A stretch of 64,000 bases of DNA, taken from positions 1 to 64,000 of the forward strand of contig CAMYYB010000005.1 of NCBI GenBank assembly GCA_947303335.1, in the 5' to 3' direction. The notes beneath the pieces are model-generated. The model ran no database searches and was not told where the DNA came from. It saw only the letters and a program-made list of their open reading frames with translations. Made by a program: the position numbers and the translations under genes. Below, one piece after another: positions 57,492-64,000 of the stretch (position 1 is its first letter; each line of letters starts with the position of its first letter). Source of the stretch: an uncultured Bacteroidales bacterium (lineage in GTDB: Bacteria; Bacteroidota; Bacteroidia; Bacteroidales; F082).

Positions 57492-60400
57492 TTTACAACG
57501 ATTTTAACGATTTGCACGTCTTCACGGTTGCCAGAGATGGCGAGACGACCCATATAGATACCGAAGGCCAAGCCGCTCAGCTCGATTTCGTGTTGCCCTA
57601 AGCTTTGGACTCCAAGTTCAACGGCTTGCACAGTGTTGCCCAAGAGGTCGTAGATGCAGAAGGTGACACGACCTTCGGTGGGCAGGTTGTAGCGCACCAC
57701 GCTGCGGTCGCCCATCGGGTTGGGATAGACGGACAGACCAAAGATGTCGTTTTCATCCAGACCTTCATAGCCAAGGGTAATGAGTTCAGGCATGGTGAGG
57801 GTCACGTTGCTGAGGACTTGGGCGCTGCCGTCGGTGAGTTCGGAACGGTTGTCCAAGCTGAAGGTGATGGGCTCATTCAGGTTGAAGATGTCCTTGGTAC
57901 GGATGCCAAGGGTAAGCATGAGGTCGTTGTTGGAGAGCAGCATCGGGTCGAGGCTGTACCAGCTGATGGTGACTTGTCCTTCGTTGTCGTAAATCATGGC
58001 TTCCTCGCCGTTGGGCAGCAGGACTCGCTCGACACTGAGGTATTCGGCAGGATAGTTCAGTTTCAGTGAGATAGCACCCGCCTCTATGGCGTTTTCAACG
58101 CTTACAGGGATGTCATAGTAATGGTTAGGACCGACGAGAATCTGTCCATCGCTGAGCAAGTTGATGCCATCGCGTAGCATTTGATAGCTGGCGTTGACAT
58201 CGCCGTAGGCGAGAGCTGTCATTGTCAGGTCGGTGGCATAGAGGCCGTAGTTGAGGCTGTCGTACAAGCTGTAGTACATGTCACCAACAGGCATGGTCTC
58301 AATTTGATGGACATAGCGTTTTTGGATAAAGAGGGCATCCGTGCCGTTCACCGTTCCGCTGCCATTGACATCGGCGATGGTGAGGCGGTGACCACTGAGC
58401 ATGGTCTCATGTACATAGTGCAGCATGACAGCTAAAGCATCGGCAGTGGTGATGGTGCCTTCCACATCCACATTGGGGGTGAAGTCCACTTTTCTGGCAC
58501 CGCCAGTCATGTTTTCGATGGCGAAATGTCCTGTAGCATCCGTAGTGGTCTGGTAAAGCACTTCGTCGTCAAAGTTCTTCACCATCACGGTGCTGCCCGG
58601 CATGGTGTAGTCGGGATTGCCATCATAGAGCAAGGTGCCGGTGAGGGTATGGCCTGCAACAGGCAGCATGGAGACCGGGAAGGCATTCACACGACCACGC
58701 CAACCATTGTCAATTCTGTCGTATATTGAGCTTTCGATGAAGAGGCTGTCCATGGTGCCGTAGAAGTTGTAGCTCATGTCAATGTCGTTGCCGCCGTCTT
58801 GATAGATGGCCCAATTGTTGTTGAAGAGGATATCATTGGCGTTTTCAGGGCTGCCGCCAAGGATTGGGGTGGCATTGTCGCTCAAATAGACACCACATAA
58901 GGTGTTGTGGTGGAAACTGCAAAGCCTGACGGTGGGCGAAGCGTAATTGACAAACGATGCACCTCGGTCTGCGGCAAGTCTGAATTCACAATTCTCAAAG
59001 AGGACATTGCTCGTGTTGTTAACATAAACATTATGTGTGGAACCCTTCTCAAAAATACAGTGCTTGAGCGAGGAGGGAGCGGTGTAACTATAGAAAGCTA
59101 AACAGTTCCATCCACCTATTGCGCCGTTGGTTGAGGTAAAGGTGATGGGAGCTTCCTCTGTGCCTTCGGCTATGAGGCTGCCATAGTAATCATTCCAGCT
59201 CACTTGCATATATCTGCCTGGGGCGAAATGAAGGGTGGCACCAGGGCAAAGGGTAAGACGGGCGATGTCGCTGGTATTTTCGGCGCGAATCCAGAAATGA
59301 TCGTCCGTAACATAGTAGTCGTAGCCGCCCCATGTGCGTTGACCATAGAGGGTGCCGCCGTTGATGGCGATGCCATCATATTGGTTGCCATTGAAGCTCA
59401 GGTTGACCATGTTTTCACCATGGATATATTCAGGACTGTTGAAGCGCATTCCGTAGTTGTTGGAATTATTGAACGCGCAGTCCTCGAAGCGGGTGTTGTG
59501 GGTGTTTTCTACATACACATTGTAGCTATCACCTTTTTCAAAAATGCAGTGCTTGAGGGAAGAGGGCGAAGTGTACCCATAAAAGCGCAATCCAAACCAT
59601 CCACCTGTCTCACCATTGAGTGAGGTGAAGGTGATGGGATTCTCTTCGGTGCCTTCAGCAATAAGTCTGCCATAGCGTTCAGATACGCCAACTTGCAACC
59701 ACATTCTGGACGAAAAGCGTAGGGTAGCCCCAGGAGAAAGAGTGAGGATGGCAGTGTCGTTTGAGTTTTCACCACGGACATCGATATCACCCAATATAAA
59801 ATAGTCGTAGTCGTTCCAAATGCGTTGGCCATAAAGGATGCCACCATTGATGGCGATACCGTCGTATTGGTTATTGTTGAAGCTCAGATTGACCATGTTT
59901 TCACCATGGATGTAATCAGGACTGTTGAATCGCATTCCATAATTGTTGGAATTATGGAACGCGCAGTCCTCGAAATGGGTTTTTCTTGTGTTTTCAACGT
60001 ACACATTATAATCATTGCCTTTCTCAAACACACAATGCTTGAGCAAAGAGGTCTGTGCGCCTTCATAGAAACGCAAACCTTCCCATCCTCCAATCTCGCC
60101 GTTGAGCGAAGTGAAAACAATAGGAGTCTCTTCGGTGCCTACAGCAGAAAGTTTGCCTTTGTATGCCCATCCATAGGACCAGTGACTTATCCGCAAATGT
60201 TTGCCTTGGGCAAAACGCAAAGTGCTGCCGGCTTCCAGAGTGAGTTGGGCAGTGTCGTATGCGTCCCAGTCAGAATACACATAGAGGTCGCCATATACAC
60301 CATATTCGTTGGCTCCCCAGCTGCGGTTTCGGACATTGCCTTCATTGAGGCCTACAGGCGAAGTCACATTGTTGAAGGTGATGCTGCTGTTGACGGAATA

Positions 60401-63124
60401 GTTCGGGATGTTCATGTTGGGATTGAGGTAGCGTACGCCAATGTTGGAATTGTTCATGTTGCAATAGTAGAACTCCACATGGTTGTTGTTTCCATCAACC
60501 CTCACGCAGCAGTTGCTGCAGTTGTCGAAGGAGGTCGCAACCAAGTTAGCCGAGGAATTATCCCATAGGCTCAATCCGACGGGGCAGTCGCGGGAGGCCA
60601 CACCATCGATGTCTATTGAAGAACTGCGGGTGAGTTCAATGTTGTAGTTGACGCCCTGTCTCACCGTGCTGTACATCAGACTGGGTTGGGAGGTGTACTC
60701 GCTGTAGATGTTTGTGGTAGCCTTTTCAATGATGCAGTAGCGTAAAGAGGAAGCCGCGTTGCTGTCGCTGGCATCGAAGAAGCGGAATCCGTACCAACCG
60801 CCCACTGCCCCGTTTTTTGGGGTAAAGGTGATACTGTCGGTAACGGTGCCTACGGCAAGGATGCCACCTCCGTGAATTTGGATTTCAGTATCGGGATTCA
60901 TACGAATGGTATTGCCAGGAGCGATGGTGAGAGTGGGCCGGTTGTCGCCGTCCACCCAAATGGTGCCAGTAACCCAATAGCCGTTGTCGTAATAGTTCCA
61001 CGTGCGGTTTGAGTAGATTCCTCCACCAGGCATACGGATTTCGATGTCGTTGTCGTAAAGTGCCAGGGTGCTTTCGTTATAAACAAAGCTACGGTCGGGG
61101 GTGCAGGAATAGATACCGAAATTATTGTTATGGGCTGCGCAATTGGTAAAGGTGGGGAAACAGTTGTCACGGAAATAGATGGCGTAGTCGGAGTTGGTCA
61201 TCACGCAGGAGGTCATTGCAGGTGTGGATGAGGTGATATCAAGGGCGTTCTTTACATTGTCGGTAATGGTGCAGTTAGTGAATGTTACACGCTCGTTTTC
61301 ATAAAATCGAATGCCATGATATAATGAGCCAGTAAAAGTACAGTTGGTGAAGGTGATTTGGTTGCAATAATTGAGAAACAGGTTGGCTTGGTTGTCACCA
61401 TAACCGGCGTTCTCAATGGTGGTATAGTTAATAGAAGATTTATGGCCTTCATAAGCACCACCGTAGTGATCCCAATATTCACCTAAAAATCTCACGCCCT
61501 TCCATCGTTTTTGGTCGGCATTCGCGTAGGTTAATAGGATGGGGTGTTCTTCTGTGCCATTGAAATTGACGCATGCACCGTAAATGGTCAGTCCCGTGTT
61601 CTCTTGGAAATAGATTTCCACACCGGCTTCCACGTTGTGGATGCCAGTGGTGAAGGAGATGTCCCCGGTAACTATGTAGGGGCTGCTTCCCAAGGAAATG
61701 GTGCTGAGGTTATTAAGATTGCCAGCCAACTGGGTGTAGCCGGTAATGATGGCCTGGGCTTCTTCTATCGCCAAGTCGTCGGTACCAGTGGCAGTCATGC
61801 GGAGCATATACTGGATAGCCGAAACGGTTTGGTTGATGGTGACGAGTCCGTTGGAACCGCCTGAAATCCAGTTGCCGAAGTTCGAGTTTGCGTCAGCTAT
61901 GCGGTACAGCACCTCGTAGGAAGTGGCGTTGCTTTGGCTCAGGATGAAGTTCAGATCCTGTACGTTCTTCATGGGGTTGCCTATATCGAAAGGCTTGGAG
62001 ACATAGCAGGACTTTTTCACCTTGCTGTCGCCAGTGGCAATCGGGGCGTAGCGCATATAGTTGACGATGCTGCCTGAGAGGACTTGTCCACCGGAGTAGA
62101 ACATCTTGTCGCCGAAGGCGCAGGAGGCTCCAGAATGGGTGCGTACCGAGAGGACTGCAGTTGAGGTGGTCCAGCTGAGGCTGCTGTTGTCCATGTAAGT
62201 GTAGTAAATCTGGTTGCTGGGCAGGTCGGTAGTCATACCACCGATGACGGCAAGGAAGCCGTTGGTACACACGGCGCTGTGGCTGCTGAGGGCAACAGGC
62301 AGAGCGGTCTGAGCGGCCCATGAGCTGAGGCTGCCGTTGAGATTGACACTGGCACGGTACACCGTGTTCTTCAAGTCACCCGTAGCATCGTGTCCACCAA
62401 TGACGTAGATTTTCGAGTCGTAGGTGGCTACAGCGTGTCCGTTACGAGCGGCTGGCAGGTTGGATACCTCACTAATGGAGGCGACGGTGCCGCGAGCGTT
62501 CAGCCTGAGGCAGTACACCTTGCTGCTTGCAGCTGTTTCATCGTCAGTGTTGGCACCGCCAATCAGGTAGATATTGTCATGAACGGCGATGGCTTTAGCA
62601 CCCCACAAAGGTTGGGGGAGTTGGACTGAAGCCTCGTTCCATTCGCCTAAGTTGCCGTTGAGCGGGTCGATGTAGGCGACATAAATTTTGTCGCTGACTC
62701 CGTCTTCGTTCTTGCCGCCCATGACGATGAGGTTTTGCTGGGTGGCAACGACGGCAGCATGGGTCAAGCCGACAGGAAGGCTGTTCATGGTAGTCCAGGA
62801 GGAAATACCAGAGGTTTGCTGAGTGGCGCGGTAGACGTTGTTAATGGCCTCGGTGCCGTTATAACCGCCTACGCAGAAGACGTAGGTCTGCCAGGTTACT
62901 ATTTCATGGTTCATCAAGGTTTTAGGCAGGTTGGTAGTGCCTTCAAAGTTGTTGATGCCCGTCATAATGGATTGCAAGGAGACTTGGTCGTCTGCAATGA
63001 TGACGTTCTGTCCGGTTCCACGCTGGAACTCGGCGGTGGTGGTCTGGGTCAAGGTGACCTGAGCCATGCTCACTGAGGCGAAGGCCATCAGGAGGGCTGC
63101 GATGAGTAAGGGTTTGTGTTTCAT
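57488..63124 (-). CDS. T9SS protein with Kelch propeller, beta-helix, dockerin-like and cohesin-like domains
   Basis: This 1878-aa secreted protein has a signal peptide (PLLIAALLMAFASVSMA). Residues about 55-360 contain Kelch-type propeller repeats (YVFCVGGYNGTEAINNVYRA, NLIVMGGKNEDG, IYVIGGHDATGDL). Residues about 470-1480 form a right-handed parallel beta-helix with right-border repeats (SSLKHCIFEKG, FEDCAFNNSNNYGMRF). A carboxypeptidase-regulatory-like unit (about 1500-1547) leads into a dockerin-like pair of calcium loops at about 1547-1606 (NVDVEGTITTADALAVMLHY and ADVNGSGTVNGTDALFIQKR). A cohesin-like domain (about 1636-1775) and a type A sorting domain (VYPNPMGDRSVVRYNL, about 1798-1878) complete it. 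The ATGA overlap with the 3027-aa gene and 22-base gap to the upstream gene show one operon. Function is probably structural or adhesive. Confidence 0.87.
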   Translation of the reverse strand: MKHKPLLIAALLMAFASVSMAQVTLTQTTTAEFQRGTGQNVIIADDQVSLQSIMTGINNFEGTTNLPKTLMNHEIVTWQTYVFCVGGYNGTEAINNVYRATQQTSGISSWTTMNSLPVGLTHAAVVATQQNLIVMGGKNEDGVSDKIYVAYIDPLNGNLGEWNEASVQLPQPLWGAKAIAVHDNIYLIGGANTDDETAASSKVYCLRLNARGTVASISEVSNLPAARNGHAVATYDSKIYVIGGHDATGDLKNTVYRASVNLNGSLSSWAAQTALPVALSSHSAVCTNGFLAVIGGMTTDLPSNQIYYTYMDNSSLSWTTSTAVLSVRTHSGASCAFGDKMFYSGGQVLSGSIVNYMRYAPIATGDSKVKKSCYVSKPFDIGNPMKNVQDLNFILSQSNATSYEVLYRIADANSNFGNWISGGSNGLVTINQTVSAIQYMLRMTATGTDDLAIEEAQAIITGYTQLAGNLNNLSTISLGSSPYIVTGDISFTTGIHNVEAGVEIYFQENTGLTIYGACVNFNGTEEHPILLTYANADQKRWKGVRFLGEYWDHYGGAYEGHKSSINYTTIENAGYGDNQANLFLNYCNQITFTNCTFTGSLYHGIRFYENERVTFTNCTITDNVKNALDITSSTPAMTSCVMTNSDYAIYFRDNCFPTFTNCAAHNNNFGIYSCTPDRSFVYNESTLALYDNDIEIRMPGGGIYSNRTWNYYDNGYWVTGTIWVDGDNRPTLTIAPGNTIRMNPDTEIQIHGGGILAVGTVTDSITFTPKNGAVGGWYGFRFFDASDSNAASSLRYCIIEKATTNIYSEYTSQPSLMYSTVRQGVNYNIELTRSSSIDIDGVASRDCPVGLSLWDNSSANLVATSFDNCSNCCVRVDGNNNHVEFYYCNMNNSNIGVRYLNPNMNIPNYSVNSSITFNNVTSPVGLNEGNVRNRSWGANEYGVYGDLYVYSDWDAYDTAQLTLEAGSTLRFAQGKHLRISHWSYGWAYKGKLSAVGTEETPIVFTSLNGEIGGWEGLRFYEGAQTSLLKHCVFEKGNDYNVYVENTRKTHFEDCAFHNSNNYGMRFNSPDYIHGENMVNLSFNNNQYDGIAINGGILYGQRIWNDYDYFILGDIDVRGENSNDTAILTLSPGATLRFSSRMWLQVGVSERYGRLIAEGTEENPITFTSLNGETGGWFGLRFYGYTSPSSLKHCIFEKGDSYNVYVENTHNTRFEDCAFNNSNNYGMRFNSPEYIHGENMVNLSFNGNQYDGIAINGGTLYGQRTWGGYDYYVTDDHFWIRAENTSDIARLTLCPGATLHFAPGRYMQVSWNDYYGSLIAEGTEEAPITFTSTNGAIGGWNCLAFYSYTAPSSLKHCIFEKGSTHNVYVNNTSNVLFENCEFRLAADRGASFVNYASPTVRLCSFHHNTLCGVYLSDNATPILGGSPENANDILFNNNWAIYQDGGNDIDMSYNFYGTMDSLFIESSIYDRIDNGWRGRVNAFPVSMLPVAGHTLTGTLLYDGNPDYTMPGSTVMVKNFDDEVLYQTTTDATGHFAIENMTGGARKVDFTPNVDVEGTITTADALAVMLHYVHETMLSGHRLTIADVNGSGTVNGTDALFIQKRYVHQIETMPVGDMYYSLYDSLNYGLYATDLTMTALAYGDVNASYQMLRDGINLLSDGQILVGPNHYYDIPVSVENAIEAGAISLKLNYPAEYLSVERVLLPNGEEAMIYDNEGQVTISWYSLDPMLLSNNDLMLTLGIRTKDIFNLNEPITFSLDNRSELTDGSAQVLSNVTLTMPELITLGYEGLDENDIFGLSVYPNPMGDRSVVRYNLPTEGRVTFCIYDLLGNTVQAVELGVQSLGQHEIELSGLAFGIYMGRLAISGNREDVQIVKIVVK
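57520..58250 (-). repeat. Duplicated cohesin-like plus sorting-domain segment, copy 1
   Basis: About 730 bp at the 3' end of the 1878-aa gene are closely matched by 63170-63920 at the 3' end of the next gene, with long runs of identity around the GVRTK/KDIFNL block and the VYPNPM block. A segmental duplication of the C-terminal module is the simplest explanation. Confidence 0.8.
59020..60120 (-). repeat. Tandem coding repeats of about 487 bp in the beta-helix region
   Basis: Three successive units with a period of about 486-492 bp, aligned at the SSLKHCIFEKG codons (about 59039, 59531 and 60018). Long stretches are nearly identical, for example around GTTTTCACCATGG at 59411 and 59897. They encode repeated right-handed beta-helix turns of about 162 residues. 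Confidence 0.75.
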
Positions 63125-63146
63125 AGGATTATATTTTAAAGATTTG

Positions 63147-64000
63147 TCATTTCACGATGATTTTCACGATTTGTACTTCTTCGCGGTTACTCGAGACGGT
63201 GAGACGGCCCATGTAGATGCCGGAGGCCAAGCCGCTCAGTTCGATTTCGTGCTGTCCGATGCTTTGTACACGGGTTTCAAGGGTCTGCACCGCATTACCC
63301 AAGAGGTCGTAGATGCAGAAGGTGACACGACCCTCAGTGGGCAGGTTGTAGCGCACCACGCTGCGGTCGCTCATCGGGTTGGGATAAACGGACAAGCCAA
63401 AGTTGCCGTTTTCATCCAGACCTTCATAGCCAAGGGTGATGAGCTCAGGCATGGTGAGGGTCACGTTGCTGAGGACTTGGGCACTGCCATCAGTCAGTTC
63501 GGAACGGTTGTCCAAACCAAAGACGATAGGCTCACTCAGGCCGAAGAGTTCCTTGGTGCGGATGCCGAGGGTGAGCATGAGGTCGTTGTCGGAGAGCAGC
63601 ATCGGGTCGAGGCTGTACCAGCTGATGGTGACTTGTCCGTCGTTGTCATAGATCATGGCTTCCTCTCCGTTGGGCAGCAGGACTTGCTCGATGCTGAGGT
63701 ACTCGGCAGGATAGTTCAGCTTCAGCGAGAGGGCACCGGCCTCCAAGGCATTCTGGACGCTCACAGGGATGTTGTAGCGCTGGTCGGGTCCGATGAGGAA
63801 TTGCCCTTCGCTGAGCAAATTGACACCATTACGCAGCACTTGGTAGCTGGCATTGATATCGCCGTAGCAGAGGGCGGAGAGAGTGAGATTGGGTGTATTA
63901 AGGTTGTTATCAATAGTGTCGTATTCGTAGTGCAAGTCGCCTGCGGGGAAGGACTCAATCTGGTGGACATACCTCTTTTGAATATAGAGGGCGTCGGTGC
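63147..64000 (-). CDS. C-terminal part of a T9SS protein with dockerin-like and cohesin-like domains (cut by window edge)
   Basis: The visible 284 residues start inside the second dockerin-like calcium segment (TDALYIQKRYVHQIE, 63936-64000). They continue with GDINASYQVLRNGVNLL, a cohesin-like domain (GALSLKLNYPAEYLSIEQVL, VTISWYSLDPMLLSDNDLMLT) and a type A sorting domain (LSVYPNPMSDRSVVRYN to VQIVKIIVK). It is a close copy of the end of the 1878-aa protein, about 80 percent identical by eye. The frame runs through the right edge, so the start and N-terminal domains are unknown. It is the first visible gene of the operon, 22 bases before the 1878-aa gene. Confidence 0.88.
   Translation of the reverse strand, partial: TDALYIQKRYVHQIESFPAGDLHYEYDTIDNNLNTPNLTLSALCYGDINASYQVLRNGVNLLSEGQFLIGPDQRYNIPVSVQNALEAGALSLKLNYPAEYLSIEQVLLPNGEEAMIYDNDGQVTISWYSLDPMLLSDNDLMLTLGIRTKELFGLSEPIVFGLDNRSELTDGSAQVLSNVTLTMPELITLGYEGLDENGNFGLSVYPNPMSDRSVVRYNLPTEGRVTFCIYDLLGNAVQTLETRVQSIGQHEIELSGLASGIYMGRLTVSSNREEVQIVKIIVK

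Overview
The window reads as one contig of a Bacteroidales genome (phylum Bacteroidota). Three things support this. Almost every promoter I can place has the Bacteroidota -7 box (TAnnTTTG) and lacks a Shine-Dalgarno site. The gene linkages ricT-gldH and ruvA-sprA-gcvH-vanZ-tonB are typical of the phylum. There is a type IX secretion system (T9SS) translocon with many T9SS cargo proteins. I saw no tRNA, rRNA or CRISPR array. The genus cannot be fixed from the sequence alone.

1-4.9 kb is accessory. A kinase-fold gene of polyvalent-protein type sits between two 58-bp direct repeats, like a cassette. It is followed by a T9SS cargo protein, two lipoproteins, an outer-membrane barrel protein and a repeat-rich 680-bp non-coding stretch. 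4.9-28 kb is a housekeeping and envelope block: a 2-hydroxyacid dehydrogenase-RidA pair; ftsB/divIC-DUF5686-apbE; lemA-ostA-gpmA; ricT-gldH-PBP1A-obg; then tonB, vanZ, gcvH, sprA and ruvA on the minus strand. SprA (19841-27340) is the outer-membrane pore of the T9SS.

28-64 kb is a continuous minus-strand array of very large secreted proteins (897 to 3027 aa). Their parts are shuffled between them: InlB-like B repeats, a GDECRG module, a GWNWW module, cleaved-adhesin, Ig-like, cohesin-like, dockerin-like, LRR, Kelch and beta-helix domains. All but one end in a T9SS sorting domain. Two tiny paralogous exported proteins (85 and 82 aa) each follow a large cargo gene. The exception without a sorting domain is a C10 (streptopain-type) protease. 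Its 3' end carries the same stop-codon-proximal sequence as its neighbour, so the sorting domain was probably deleted. An IS1634-family element of 1730 bp has inserted just upstream of this protease and made a perfect 79-bp target duplication that copies its promoter. Beside it lie a decayed T9SS gene tail and one of two ~52-bp palindromes related by a compensatory base change.

How it fits together: GldH and SprA belong to the T9SS/gliding machinery, TonB may energise the outer membrane, and the 28-64 kb genes encode their cargo. The last operon (63.9 to 48.4 kb) is the most unusual. It encodes four cohesin-like domains alternating with Ig-like domains in one protein, and dockerin-like calcium loops plus a cohesin-like domain in the co-transcribed neighbours. 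This suggests a surface assembly built by a cohesin/dockerin-type interaction, exported by the T9SS. That last step is inference.
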